From positions 19,326,740-19,390,739 of the forward strand of contig NC_087074.1 of NCBI RefSeq assembly GCF_026151205.1: a DNA stretch of 64,000 nt, read 5' to 3'. The DNA is from Bolinopsis microptera. Lineage: Eukaryota; Ctenophora; Tentaculata; Lobata; Bolinopsidae. The position numbers and the translations under genes are program-made. The notes beneath the pieces are model-generated. The model saw nothing but the letters and a program-made list of their open reading frames with translations. It made no database searches and had not been told where the DNA came from. Shown here one piece after another: positions 1-14,200 of the stretch. How positions within the stretch are numbered: position 1 is the stretch's first letter; the number at the start of each line of letters is the position of its first letter.

Positions 1-315
1 TTTTATTAACCCCAATAATCACAATTGTCTAGATCATCAATTGTACGATGATGGCATGGAAATATGTGGTGCCCAAATTCCAACTGAGTACATTTGTTTA
101 ACAATCAATACTGCATAACTCTTAAATTCAAGAATCAAATATGTAATCAATATTACCTTTTACTACTCTAAGCTCACATGACCATAACGTGAGAAAGTGT
201 TAGTATTGAACCATTACTATTAGTGTATTAGTGATTATTCCTCTAAATAATGTAAAACTGTTTGTAAGATGAATACAATTTACAGGCTCATCAACTTTAA
301 TAATTAGTATGTTAA

Positions 316-934
316 TAGTTGTGGAACACAACAAGAAAATTGAGAATAATCTTGTGCGAGGGTAGGGACCCAGATGTCGTTTCTAACCCAAATAAACTTT
401 AAGGAGGCTTCTCATCAGTAGCCGCACCTCCTTACTCGGTTTCTGAACTGGAATTCTATGGGCTTCCAGACGGCCAGACCGAGTATTACCACCCCATCCT
501 TCTAGAGTTCATCACAAGTAGCACCCACCTTGAAGATCTTTGACACCCAGACACACCCCATTGGCGAACAAACTTTGGATATAATCTTACATGCTCCCGA
601 AGGAATCCCTGGTTTATGGTCTTTCTCATCGTCACCAGCACTTTCACTAGAGTCACCAGCCCTTTCACTGGAGTCATCAGCCCAATCACTGAAGTATACA
701 GAAGTATAGTTGTGGAACACAACAAGAAAATTGAGAATAATCTTGTGCGAGGGTAGGGACCCAGATGTCGTTTCTAACCCAAATAAACTTTAAGGAGGCT
801 TCTCATCAGTAGCCGCACCTCCTTACTCGGTTTCTGAACTGGAATTCTATGGGCTTCCAGACGGCCAGACCGAGTATTACCACCCCATCCTTCTAGAGTT
901 CATCACAAGTAGCACCCACCTTGAAGATCTTTGA
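316..934. repeat. Direct duplication of a ~228-bp segment (316-543 and 707-934)
   Basis: Two nearly identical copies about 391 bp apart begin at ATAGTTGTGGAACACAAC and end at GAAGATCTTTGA. The spacer (544-706) carries short in-frame repeats. On the minus strand it has an open frame rich in Ser/Asp/Glu, ending at 502, that could be a terminal exon preceded by an acceptor near 690. I could not link that frame to any gene. Confidence 0.8.
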
Positions 935-980
935 TACCATCAAAATCATAACACATACTAAAAACTGGGATGATAATTAA

Positions 981-1330
981 TCACTCTACACTCGACTGTC
1001 ACGTGACTTTTTCAACCCGTTCTCTAGCTGGTCCTGAACGACTATTCGAAACCCTAACCCTCATTATCTGATCCCAACCCTAACCCTAACCCAATCCTTA
1101 ACAAAAGCATATGCTGAAACCCTAACCCTAACGAGAAATTAGACTAACTTCCTTATACGGTCATATCACGTGATCGAGGCAGCTTTTCGCCTATATCTCG
1201 TCAGGGGAGCATTTTAACCCTATGTCATGGGGGGTGATTTGGAATCAGCGTCCGAAAATACATCGATTGAAGTTGGTTTCAACTGTCGAGGGCCCTTTTA
1301 GAACAATCTCGAAGATCGACTGTAGAGTGA
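981..1330. repeat. Candidate small inverted-repeat element containing telomere-like repeats
   Basis: TCACTCTACACTCGA at 981 recurs in inverted, slightly diverged form at 1316-1330, enclosing about 350 bp. The left-end sequence also recurs near 18990 (CACTCTACACTCTACTATC followed by CACG), which suggests a family. No clear target duplication is visible. Inside, 1048-1132 holds several CCCTAA units. Confidence 0.4.
1048..1132. repeat. Interstitial (CCCTAA)n telomere-type repeats
   Basis: Three short runs of CCCTAA units, two or three per run, are separated by non-telomeric sequence. This is the usual animal telomere motif (TTAGGG on the other strand). The run is far too short to be a chromosome end and lies inside a candidate small transposon. 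Confidence 0.7.
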
Positions 1331-2053
1331 TTTAGTACGCTCGAAAAAACTGGGTGAAAAGTACTTAGCAAACAACAACAAAAGTTGGATCGTCCCCGGC
1401 CCCGCGCGCCCCGGTTTTTGAGTCAGTGTCGTCCCCGGTCTATGATCGTCCGCGCGCGCGCGTCCCGGTCTATGAGTATTGAATCGGTGTCGTCCTCACT
1501 CCTTACACCCATTCGAATGAGTTTCCATAAAGTGAGCCATAATGGCATAATTCCTGTTGTCATCTCGGTATCCTTAAAGTGCTCTGAAATAATAATATGG
1601 TGTTATATTGGTCGGGGGCAGTATTAAATGGTCATAAGATATTATTAGTACAGTACTTTATAATAGCCTGATACTGATAGCAAAACCACAAAATGATATA
1701 CTGATTGTTCAAGTGTATCATATTATATTCCTACGTATCACAAATTCTTATCTACTCGCTTGTTCGAAATTTACCAATCATTATGAGTTCGAAGGCTTCG
1801 CACATTTCATCTCGGTGGAAATGCCGGAAATGTTGTATAACACCCTCCGTCATGTTCGTGCCCACGAACTTTTCTGAAATGTTAGATGCAGTGAACACCG
1901 GGAATGTCAAAGTCTAAAGTTCACTTCGCAAAAACCTTACAGTAAATCGTATAGTAAATGTAATTTTGTAAAAACTGATTATAAAATAAATAAATAAACA
2001 AAGAATGTAGTAACAATAACAACAGAGAAGACAGAAGTGTTGCACACCCAACA
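1331..2053. other. No recognisable gene; GC-rich CpG patch at 1385-1500
   Basis: A short GC-rich stretch with repeated GTCCCCGGTCTATGA-like units and CGCGCG runs is followed by ordinary AT-rich sequence. The open frames here are short and resemble nothing known. The patch could be a CpG-rich promoter or a diverged repeat. Confidence 0.4.
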
Positions 2054-3309
2054 TCACTTACCCAACATTTTCCAACTGTTGGTGAGTTGTCGGAACAGCT
2101 CATTCGAGAAGACCTTGTTGAAATATGGGGTAGTAAACAGGACATCCCATCTGGTGACATTGTGGAATGTTCGAGATTCTTTAAACTTTCTCCCTATGTC
2201 TTTTAAGCCGGCGGAGCAAGTCTCCAGGTCATCACTTACAGCTCCTAGTTCTGCCTGTGCTGAGTTTAGATCTCCGGTAACTGTTTCCAATGCAGTTTCA
2301 GTCCTGTTCATATCAGCAGTCACCTCCTCCAGCTCAGCAGTCACCCCCTCCAGATCAGCAGTCACCTCCTCCAGATCAGATGTTACCCCCTTCAGCTCCT
2401 CCTCTGCAGTGACCAGCTTTTCCTTCGTTACATTAAGCTGCTTCTTAGCTTCAGTGAAATTCAGTTGACTTGACTCTAACTCTTCTTGAGTTGAATTAAG
2501 AAGATTGGCTAGTGTCTCCACTTTCTCCTCCGACCTACTAAGTTGAGCCTCTGTTCCGTTCAGCCTTCCAGTCACACTTGCCAGTTTCTCTTGTGACTCT
2601 CTCAACCGAGTATCTAGTTTCCTTTTCCACTCACACACTTTTACCTCACTCACAGACCCACTCCGTGATCTGTCCAGAATATCCTCCCATCGAAGGATCC
2701 TAGTGTCGGAAAATTCCTCTAAATGAAAACATAGTCCCCCTTCTGCTATTTTCTTTATTTCAGCCGACTCCAATACATTGGAATATACATTGAACTGATA
2801 AAGGCTTCCTCCTAACGCATGACCAGAATATCCATGACGGCCATAATGATAATGACCACCAAACCATAACTGCCCTCCCATTGTCAGCCTCCTCCCGATG
2901 TAGTCTGGTCTGTTGCTACCAAATCACCGTCCAGGTATAACTTTATTGTCCTGGACGCTACAGACCACGTTATGCAATAACTAAACCACTTTCCAACTGG
3001 TACTGTGAAAAGGTTGTGTCTGTTTTCCAAACCTGTATCAGCTACTACTCTGTTAAATTCGCCATTAGGCGCAATCAAAATCTCGTCAACGCTAGTTAAG
3101 TAGTTAAACACTATCGGGTGTGAAGATGAGGTGGAGATACGTTTGATCCACGTGCATATGGACAGAGAATCTCGGAATGGGGCCATGTCATAGTTGAAAC
3201 TAATATGATCGCTCGAAGAGGTTCCAAAGTGCAGTGCACTGTACTGCTTATCACTATCAGTTGATGCAAATACAGGCAGGTAAATAACACAAAGGAACAA
3301 GAGAAACAT
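2054..3309 (-). CDS. Secreted LamG/pentraxin-like protein with coiled-coil tail, one frameshift
   Basis: The frame starts at 3309 with a hydrophobic signal peptide (MFLLFLCVIYLPVFAS). A concanavalin/LamG-type fold follows: SICTWIK near residue 50, then GKWFSYCITW and KLYLDGDLVA, the usual strand motifs of LamG/pentraxin modules. The frame breaks at about 2882-2890 after TTSGGG, in a run of GGA/GGC codons. The same module resumes one frame over (GGQLWFGG, then LYQFNVYSNVL) to the stop at 2054. The last 200 residues form a long coiled coil with heptad units such as DLEEVTA, DLEGVTA and ELEEVTA, and several N-glycosylation sequons (NGT, NST, NFT, NVT, NRT). It is probably an extracellular oligomeric binding protein. 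The break may be a sequencing error or a real loss of function. Exact family uncertain. Confidence 0.65.
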
Positions 3310-5120
3310 ACCTTCGAGGTTCGAGTATGAAATGAATGTAGAATTATTATGTTAACTAGTCCGGGGTATTCGGAGGCGATAAAATGGAACTTTCTGGAGC
3401 AAGGCTGGTTACTTTTAGCATGAACTACCACTGCACCAGGAAAGTTATAATGTTAGATAAGCTAGCAGGGTGGCACGACAAACCTCGTTAACCAAGGAAT
3501 CCTCAAACTTGATGATTTATCTCGCATAAATTTTAGCATTCACTTGAAGTTCAGAAACCTAATATGTAAATATGATGATAATGCGGGTCTGGTTTATAAC
3601 TTTATATTATACGACTACGAGACGGGTACATTAACTAAACGGGTGATACTCGTAAAATATCGAGTCCAACTCTGCGCGCGTCCTGGTTGTCATACTTTGT
3701 ATGACCCGCCGCGCACGAAGTGCGCGGCTCCCCCTGTATCGTCAGGACGATAAAGGGGTGAAACGACCGTGGGGGTCGCAACGTGATACAACGTCCTGGT
3801 AGGTTGTAAACCTACAACGGGTACAGCACGGCGCACGCTGGTCGCTGGTTGTTGGTGGAATTAATTAAAAAAGGTTACGAGATAAGACTATCACTAGCTT
3901 ACAATTTTTGTATTACTAATTTGATAAAAATCTGTTAATTATACTCCCACTTTATCTATTCCTGGGATTTCAAATTGAATTTCCTTCCCAGACAGTGCTG
4001 GCTTATTAAGTTCATGGTTAACTAGAAATCAACGGGTGATTGGTCTTGGTAGGTTATTAACGTACAACTAGAAATCTAATCGTGAAATTGACTGAAGGGT
4101 TGTTATGCCCGTTAAGTATTATAAACAGAACAAACCGGATTGGCATTATATGAGAAATCACAATTAAAACCAGTTATATTGGCACAATTTAAGTTGATGA
4201 TTATACATTAACGTTAGTAATAGATTTTATTGGCAAGCAACAACACAAGTTAAAGTAGTAATAAGTTATTACTTAGGCAGAAGATCGACCACATGCTCAA
4301 ATCAAAGCGCTTCTTTTAAATAACTACATCCAAAAAGATGTTAAAAGTAAAACCATTATATATATATTTGGATCTCCACAACAGATCGTATCATCAACAC
4401 TTTTGATTGCACCGCAATTGAACTTTCATCAACCATGGCTTCTTTTAAAGGCGCCAGTTATCTTGAAAATGATTTCCCTATAAAAAACCTCCTTTTAGAT
4501 TAAAAATCGTATAAATTTCAAAGCTCTATCAAAACCAATATGTATTATAAACGTTTCTAAACATATTATATGACACACATTACAATGTCGTTGTATCTAG
4601 AGGGTAGAAAAGTCATGTACATGTACGATTCCCGCTTAAAGTAGAAAAACTAAAAATATAAGTTACCCTAAAAATAATTTACATCAACATAAATAAAGTT
4701 AAAAATTTGTTTGACACTAACTTTAATTTTCCATTATTTTACGACGTCCTAAATGTTTCAAATCATAGGTACCAACTTTGATGGTCAAACTTATAGTTTC
4801 AAATGTAAATGAGTAAATTTACAAACCAAAAACCAATCATCCCACATGAAAATTTGATCAACTTATAAAGCAAATCAATTTATTTAGAATCAAGTTAACA
4901 AATGTCAACTCCAAAGCAAGTAGACGACCTTTTTTAAACCCAACTGCGCCGCATTGTCCAGACTAAGGACCCCTGTCAATACATACTAACAGAACTATTT
5001 ATCTTGATGTTTATATTTTGACAATATCCGCTAAATTGGGATCACACGACACATCTTGTCACCAGACACTCCAATCGTGGGTCAAATGATTTCTCTTCTT
5101 GAACAATGAACATCTATTAA

Positions 5121-5151
<31 letters not shown>

Positions 5152-5291
5152 ACAAACAAAGTAAGAAAGCAGCTGATGTAAGAGTCTGGCTGCATTTGGT
5201 AGAGCGCTGATTGATGATGGAACTACGTCATCGTCGTAGCGTGACGTCATCGCTTCAAATTGTAACGTCATCACCCCAAGTTATGACTTCG
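3310..5291. other. Intergenic, no gene seen; hairpin-rich patch and CA microsatellite
   Basis: No coding potential was recognised. At 3690-3840 several short perfect hairpins cluster (GCCGCGCAC/GTGCGCGGC, TATCGTC/GACGATA, GTAGGTT/AACCTAC), which may be the remains of a foldback repeat. A CG/CA microsatellite lies at about 5124-5152. Confidence 0.5.
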
Positions 5292-8200
5292 TCATTGTCT
5301 GCTGTCATCTTCGCTCTCGTCGTCTGATGGAGGTGGGCTGTGGTACCTAAAAATGGGAAATGTATTAAGTCAAACCTGATAAATACGGGGGCAAAAAAGC
5401 CTCAAAGCCAAATTGAAAGACGCAAAAAGAGGTTCCAACTAGCGCCAAACATCTTGTAGAACCAAGTAATCTAGGATAAGTTCCCACTCAGCTGATAGAT
5501 AAGACTAACCGGGACTGTGCAGCGTGAGGAAGAGGATGTTGTGGCATAGGTTGGGGGATTAGACCCGGTCTCAGCTGGATGTAGCTCATTGCCGAATTTA
5601 GCAGCTGCGGGTTCAGAAATGGTATGGGGTTGTACCTGAAAGATGTCCGTTTAGCTCAGTAAATTCTACATTTCACAACAAATTTCAGGTTTTTAATATC
5701 ATGGCAGATTTCTTTAAGATTCATGGCCTATCTTGAGACGGTCTCTTCAAAGAGAGTAGAGACCGTCTCCCAAGAACATCACGAAATGCTTGAAAAGTAA
5801 ACCAAATCATCTCAAACTTATAGCGTTGCTGGACAGACCCAGGAGGAGGTAGCCCGTGAGGGGACCTGCTATCGATACGTTGGTTCTTGTCCGCTGAGTG
5901 GAAGTCAGGAAACCCAGGTCCGTGGACAGGTCCATGGAATCCCGGCCCAGTTTGCTGCTGGAGGTTTCTCAAGTGGATTTTGAGTTCTTCAGGAATGTGG
6001 GGATGGCCGGGGTTAGGGTGGATGGCCTGTGGTCCTGGATCAGGTTGCTGCTTCATGTGCCTGATAATAAAACTTAATTGAGAGATTTTTAAACTGTTTA
6101 GTCGGGGCGGGCAACGGCAAATTTAATCAACTCAGATAACGTTTAATAAATTAATATACTCTCATCTCTGCATTTAAAGACACGTTTCCAAACCGGAGTG
6201 TTCATGATTGTACCACAAATTGAAATAAAAAGGAAAACTCCAACAACAGAAAGCGAAACTTACTTGTCCTGTTGAAGTCGAGGTGGGACCTGGTGCCGGT
6301 GAGAGGGCTGCATGACATTCTGGTGGATCTGAGAGTACATATTGAGCTGAGCTTGGGTCATGTGTGGGGGTTTCTGGTGCAGTGTCACTTTGTCAGAGTG
6401 GGTGTATTGAGGCTGTGCCCCCTTCTCCGAGTGAGAATATTGGATCGTGTTACTTTTCTCGTTCAGACTCTGAAATAGTTAGTCTGAGTCAGCTGGATCG
6501 AAGGATCGCGATTAATTCTAGAATCTCCCTAGAGATTATTACCGTGACATATTTACTCTTTAATGGTTCCCACTGTAGTCGATGACCAGGACCTAACAAT
6601 CAGGGATAGCATCATACCACAATATTACCACAATATTACCACAATATTACCACAATATTACCACAATATTACCACAATATTAGTCGTTACCTCACTGTAA
6701 GATCCGGAAGATGAGCGGGACCTTTCCAGGGGTCTAGGAGCCAGGGGAGGTGGTGATAGAGCTAGCTCCTGGGGCAAACTTGTCTGTGACTGCTGATTGG
6801 ATACTAGTGGCTGCTGATGTGGCGATGCTGCGCTCTGAAAATTATAAATTCCTGTATATTCATAATCTGTGAATAAACGTATGATTCTTCTTCATTCTCG
6901 AGCACAAGGATAGTAAAATATGTGAAATATGTTACGTGTTATTCGCGATTTCAAATTCTGGATTTGACTGGGATCGTCTGTGATATCACAACTTGACATA
7001 CGTAATAATTTATCACTTTCAGTAAAATTCAACCTTGCCTCAAAGTTGCTTGTCTTACGCACAACTTATTTATTAGATACCGATGGCATAAACAGTTTAT
7101 AAACGGTTTGTATTATATTTGGATGACTCAATAGTCGACATAATGTATGCGAATATGCGATGTCTGGATAACTCTATATATTTTGTTCATTATATCATGT
7201 TGCTTTCACGAATAATCTGACACGATCACATGTACGGAGTTAAAGCAAGCGACAACTTAAAATCACCAGTTTAGTCAAGTCACCACATGTTCAAATAAAT
7301 AGCAAGATACCGCTCCAAGCTCCAATTAGGAGAGCTACACGTTACCGCTCGTAAGTAACTCTTCACTACAAGCTCAATAACAATAGTGTCATGAACACAC
7401 CCGGAGGGCTTTAGAACCCGCTCAAATCCTCGCCATTCTTTTGTAACAATTAGAAACTTATACTAACAACCAAATAATGTTCTGTTTAAAACATCAGAGA
7501 TACGGTGGGTAGAATATAACAAATTGACAGACAGATTTGTCAAACAATTAAAGATGCAATCTGTGTAACTCATATTAAAGTTGTTACGATATCTTTGACC
7601 AGGAGACTTTCAGATACCAACGTTTAACTACAAACCTTTTTCTCGTTTTTAATTCTACAGAAAAACTTGCCACAGACAAAATATAAGTATCTCCGGTACG
7701 GTTAGACACGTGGTAGTAGTTGAAACCTGGACTGGTAGAGGATGAGCTGGAGATTTATGAAGCGAGGGAGAGGAGGGGATGGGAGGTTGGTATCCTGGGG
7801 TATAACCCTGTTCCACCTGATCGTTGGGCTGAGGGAATTGTCAGTCAGTTATATCACGTGGGGAGTTAATTTAAAACTTGATCAAGTCAAATTTCAAATT
7901 TGATAACGTTTTACGCCGATCGGAGCTTCAATCGAACAACTTCAATGAAGGTTCCATAAAAAAGAAACGTCAAGCACCTCGTAGGTAAGCGTATCCTCGT
8001 GACTTCCATAACTGCTGTTATTTTGGCTCTCCTCAATAGAGTTGGGTAGTTGGGAAACAGGGGGAGCGAGGTGGGTCGGAGCGTGCTGCTGGGGAGGCGA
8101 GGAGTGAGCCGGACTGTTCGTTACCTTGCTCGGAGAGAATATTTCCGGTGAGAAAGCTTGTAACGTTGATTGAGGGGAGAAATGAGTTGGGGAGAAGGAA

Positions 8201-11200
8201 ACTGGGGCTCCGTTAGTTACTTTTTCAGGACCACTCTGAGATATAGTATCGTTAAACCTATAGAAAAAACCTACGAAGGACAGACTTTAAGCTTGGCGAA
8301 TTAGTGTCTTAATTTCATCTCCAGGAATAAATTATCTAATTAAAATGATTAGAACCTTGTTTGAAGGAGGTCTAGTATGGTCGACATGATTTCTCCTATC
8401 ATGTTGCTGGAGTCTTATTGGCTGCTGCAAACCCTCCAAAGGAGACCGTACGTTCGTGTTGTGTGTATTGTGGTGGCTGAAAGGACAGTCATTAATCACT
8501 TTCCAACGGGGTATTTACTCACATCTTGATTTTTATCAGCAATATTAACTAACATGAGTTGATTAAATTGATTTTAATGTGCGGTTGATTTAAATCATTT
8601 TGCCCAAAATTTGACAAACACCTGTTGTTGTTGTTATGGTGGAAGTTGTTGTTATGGTGGAAGTTGTTCAAATAGTTGTTATTGTTGTTATGGAAGTTGT
8701 TCGCAATCCCTCTCGATTTGTTGTTATTAGAGTTGTTTGTGAATTGGTGTCCTCCGCGATTATTGTTACTGAAATTGAATCATTATATTATCCCTCACAA
8801 TAACCAGTATTTAAACCAACAATGATCATGATATAATTAGTTTCGGTGAGTTAACTTATGAATGATGAGCCAGTAATTCCGTACGTCGATTTGCACAAAC
8901 ATTCTTTGCAAATATATGTGGCTCATCTTCTTGACTCACAAGGTTGCTCAGTAACTTAATCAAAAGTTATAAATCATAATATCATATCTAATCAAAGGTC
9001 TATCTCAACGATCTTACGGCGAATGTGCACATGATATTGAAATGATAATGAAATGAAAATTGAAGATGCTCAGCTAAATCCTGCTTCTGTAAAGAGATGC
9101 TGTATCTAACAAACCTCTGCATCATCAAATTTTGGAAGATAAGAAGTTTCTTAATCAAATCTTTATCGGTTTTTGAAGGTGGTTGATAGGGTACGGTTTT
9201 GGTAGGTGGTATAATTACTGCAGCTGCGGTTGAGTGCTGTGGAGTGGAAGCCCGTGATGTCTTGTGGGTTGTTCTTGAGGATGAACTAGTCGGTAGGTGG
9301 CGTGAAAATTCTAAAAACTATCAAATTTTAATTTATGGGTAGAATTTGGATGCTATGATGGTAGAAATGAAAATAAGGAAAATTTATTTATCCCCGCTTA
9401 GCCGAAATTATAAAATGTATTACTTGTAGAACTTATTGGGTATGTTTATCATGTCGTGAAATACAGGAGTGTTGTGCCGAGGATAGTTGTTTTGTTGAGG
9501 ATACATGTTCCTGTGGTTCTGGAGATGGGCCGGCATCATCGGACCCATGTGACTTGCTGGCCGGTGCTGCTGCTCCAAATTCGAAAACACTGGCATCGCC
9601 TGACGAAATACCTACATAGATTATAGAAACATTGTAAGTTTGATCAAATCATTAGAAAATAACGAAGTCATTTCTTGAGGTCTAACCAGACATATATTTT
9701 TAAAAGGTAACCAATAAATAGGTTTAAGAAGAGTAAGACTAACTGGAGGAGCGGGGAAGGGCGGAGGAGCGGGGGAAGGTTGTCGGGTGGGAGGAGCTGA
9801 ATCCATTTTAGAGTTACTAAACATGTTACCAGGGAATAACAGGTTCCAGTGGTAGACGTTTATACGGAGAAGATTGTAGTGCTGAAGTAAACGCTCAGTT
9901 GAAATACAATAAACACATACTTAATATTGTAGAGTTATGTCTATTGTCTAGTTATAAATTGAGAAGCTCGAGCAAAGAAATGAGGACTCACGTGAATTCC
10001 CAGGTTATAGAAGAACTCCACTATTTTCGGATCATCAGGCAGAGGGTTCCGTTCGTCACAGTAGGAAGGAGGATCCGTGAAGTGGGGAGCTGACCGACAT
10101 AGCATTGGAGGTATGTTCAGAGGGAATGGCGAAACGTACTAAGGAGGCATGTAATTCATAATTTAAGTGTTTTTATTTAAGTTATCGAAACGATCACGTT
10201 AGTCTGACAATCCTTCATTTTGTTCGCTACTCTCAAAGGAACTGAAGATGAACGTAACAAATGATCGATATGTTATATCGCGTTTTGAGCCTGCCACCAG
10301 GCCAGAAACCCAATAATTATTGTTATTCGTCATAGACTTAAACTGATTATCTTTGACAGAATATTGAGTCTGGTTTTCTTCAGTTTGTCTCATTTTTGCA
10401 GCATTTCATAACTGTTCATCCTACAGTATTAAAGTACCCAAATTAATTTTACGAACCGACTCGGGGAAGACCCGCTTTATGTTGACCACATGATTATCTA
10501 TGCAGACATTGTTATCTTTGTGCGTTGCTAGTAGACTCTCCATTTGGTCTGCTGTGTCGTAGGACACGAAGCCAAATCCCCTGAAGATATTTATTAATTC
10601 ACCAAATATGTTATTTCATTGAAGATGATAGTATCCCGCTGATAGTATCCCGCCATAATATAGAGCAGTCATCAGTGATCAGTAAACATTGATTACAGGG
10701 CGTAGAGAAATAAAAATAGCATACAAGTAAAGACATAAACGAGACAGTTCACATACTTGTTCCGTCCTGAAATCTTATCCCACTTCAGAAAGTAGCTGCT
10801 GATTTTACCAAACTTAGAAAAGAACCCTTTAAAGGTTTCAGGGGTGGTGGTGTGATTGAGACCCCCGACGAAAACACGGTGTTCCAGGTACCCATCGTCA
10901 CCTTGCGACTATAAAAAATGAAAGGTTTCATGCAGCAGCAAACTGTGCACAGACTGGCAATGTACCAAAATGGTGTAAAGTATCAAAAAATATGTGCATA
11001 TCAGCCAGAGGACTTTAAATAAAGTGTGAAATGGTAACATTTTAAACCACTGTCTCGTGTTGCAGAGAATTTAACGTACGCTGTTAGAGGAAATGCTGCC
11101 ACGATGATGAGATCGTCTACTTCCAAAACTGGTAGGAGTGTAGGATCTTTCTACTCCCGGCGTGTTTTCTCGTTCGTCTGAATAATACAGATCACCTTCG

Positions 11201-14200
11201 TCCGACCGGCGCTTCTTTTTCCGTTTGTCTTGCGACCTTGATCTTAGTTTGGTTGGCGGATAGTCCTCCGTTAACCTGCACAGTAAAATTCAGGTCGAAT
11301 ATGGCTTCGACCAAGTCGAGCAATGTGTAGTTTCATGCATTCATCAAAACATTCCGAGGCAATTAAAATGCAAATCCTGAATATTTTACATACTTAATGC
11401 GAGCTATGTCATCTTGGAGTCTCCAAATGTGTTCTCTGACATCTTGGATCGAATCTTCGCACTGTTTGGAGGAGATAAGAAGGTAACATAGAGTTGTTAT
11501 GGCTGAATATTACTCCACACGCGGTTTGGAGAGAAGAAATATGCAGAGAAAAGGACAGCCATCGGACAAGTTGCAGCGCTGCGCGTGATAAAATCGAGAG
11601 TTTTAGGACAAACTTAGCGTAAGCTTTAAACATTACGTCACATAAATGTCGCCGCGCGTGGCGTTTTATGACCCCCAATAAGATATTTTATCGTGAATTC
11701 AACGCTTGAACATAAAAGTAAGAAGCACAACAAGTGCCAAAATAAGCGCCTTTATTCTATAAATTACTAAAGTCATGCGAAAGTACTTATTGAAGGGTCA
11801 CCTTGATGAAATTGCGCAAAATCTCACGTAAAATTTAAATTGTAAACATCTGCACACAACCTCTGATAAGATAATTGGATCATACCCGGATGGAACATAA
11901 CAAGATCACAGTGGGCCTTTATCCCCACACCTTATTTGGTCCTATTAACATTACCTGTGCGGCTTTTGCATCCTCAAGTTCTCCCTTCTTTTCGAAAAGT
12001 TCTTCTTCAAGACGTTCACGATCTTGACGCAGTTTAATCAATTCCAGGTCGTCAAAATCACTGTTCAGCGAGCTGATTGATTCCGACTTTCGAGCTGAAA
12101 TAACAAATTATTAAATCGTGTATTGCCGGGAAGGCTGTTAATTTAGGATAGAGTTTTTGTGGCACTTATCTCAGTTTGTTCTTTTGTAGTTATTCTCACA
12201 CAGCTGAGTAAAAGTTTTTCAACTTAAAAGCAGTGTTTATAATTCAATTTATTATTATTATTATTTCATTCAGCCGCCCAGACCATGCGTTTTTTATCTT
12301 AATATTTTTCAATTATTAGATTTGACAGATTCATTTCGTATCTCAAATTGGAAGAGAACATTCAAACTTCAAAGCAGTTGCAGTTTTAGATCATAATTTA
12401 TACAATTGCTTTACTATACCGGTCGGCGCGGTGGTGGCAAGTTGACACAAATCAACTTCTTTTGATACAAACAAATATTCGCATGTTATTGAAGCTGAGA
12501 ATTTCTCATTTCTGAAACTTTATCGCCCACTTTTTTAGGATTTCTTGGATATAATTATCGTACTGAACAGCAACTCTCCACATACACAATAAAAATTCAG
12601 ATTCATATTTCAATTACAATTATTTATCTTTATACACCAAGGCTAAGTTAGCTACGTTATTGGGAGTTGTGTGTGACTCGCTGGAATGTAACTTATTGGT
12701 TTTTTAAAGTTTATAAAATTTAGATTTAGCACCTAAGTAAGTAAGTAAGTAAGTTGGTCTACACGGAGCCTGGCCTCCGAGCTTCAGTACCTTGTTTAAC
12801 TTGTGCTGTGGTACAAATACGGCACCTTCTTTTGTGCTGTGGTACAAATACGGCACCTTCTTTTGTGCTGTGGTACAAATACGGCACCTTCTTTTAAACA
12901 CTTGTTGTATCGTATTTTACCCAACGAGGCAATTATCTCACTCTAATCGCCGATAACGGTTAATACTTTCCATGAAGTATCCAACCACATTTTTTGTCAT
13001 AGGAAATTTTAAAATTGCAGTGATGAAAACAACACGACTGTGAAAACAGCAGTGTGAAGTGTTGGAAAGTATTTTGTCTAGCTTCAATAACTGTCAGCTA
13101 CAATTTTATAGCTGGGCTGGTACCACGATCGCGGCAATCCTGTAAAAATAGTTCCAGATTTGAGGGCATTATACCCACTATTATATATTTTAACATACAT
13201 GACAACTAAATACTAATCGCTGCTTACTTATTACAAGACAAATCAATCGAATATTTTATTCAATTAGTTAATTATTCCATGTTTGACTAGAAGACCAATT
13301 CTTGCTGTTATTGTCAGCCGATGATATAACATTCAAATTATAGATAAGATCAACCAAAACTTACGGAGGTGGCCTACACTCAGCATCTTGAAGCGATAAT
13401 GGAATTCGGAAAGGCAAAAGCAGCAACACTCAAATCCGTTTATAAAAGATAAATAAACAATTCAATAAACGGCCACAATTACAAAGTAACCGGTAAGGTC
13501 GAACGGTCGCGGTGGAAATTTAACACTTACAATCTAGATTGGAAGAACGATTACTGAACTCCACGTGTAGCTGCCTTCCAAAGAACATGGCCCCATTAGT
13601 GTGTTTTATCGCGTTAGCTGCGTCCTCGATGGAATGGAAATCTACAAAAGCATAACCTTTGTTTCGCTTCGTCACGTGATCGATTACCAAACTGAAATAA
13701 ACGAATGATAATAATAATAGAGTCCTGGGACCCTCCGAGCATAAATATATAAGGGATATGAAAGTGATTTAATATAGAATGACGCGAAAATTAGGAATGC
13801 TATGTGATCACCTATGTCGAGAGTGTTGCGTCACATATTTTCGTATATTTGTAACTTAATAAAGCGTTTAAAACTCATTGCTTTTAATATAATTACCACT
13901 AGTAATTACCACTAGTATATTAGTATAATTACCTAGTATAATTACCACTAATGTAATTACCACTGAACAGTAAAGTATGGTCATCTGCCAGAACATATAT
14001 CAATAACAAAGAGTTTTCATTAGTCATTACTGCTGAACAGTAAAGTATGGTCATCTGCCAGAACATATATCAATAACAAAGAGTTTTCATTAGTCATTAC
14101 TGCTGAACGGATATTTATAATATACGAACTACGAAGACAAAAGTAACGAGACTAAATAGCAAAACAAGTCCGTTCGTTAGGATGATAAGGATTAAGGGTG

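Noticed and set aside
13365-13386. A 22-base microexon with plausible splice sites in the RRM gene
   Set aside because: Including it shifts the frame into a stop, whereas splicing 13531 directly to 12094 stays in frame. It could still be an alternative poison exon.
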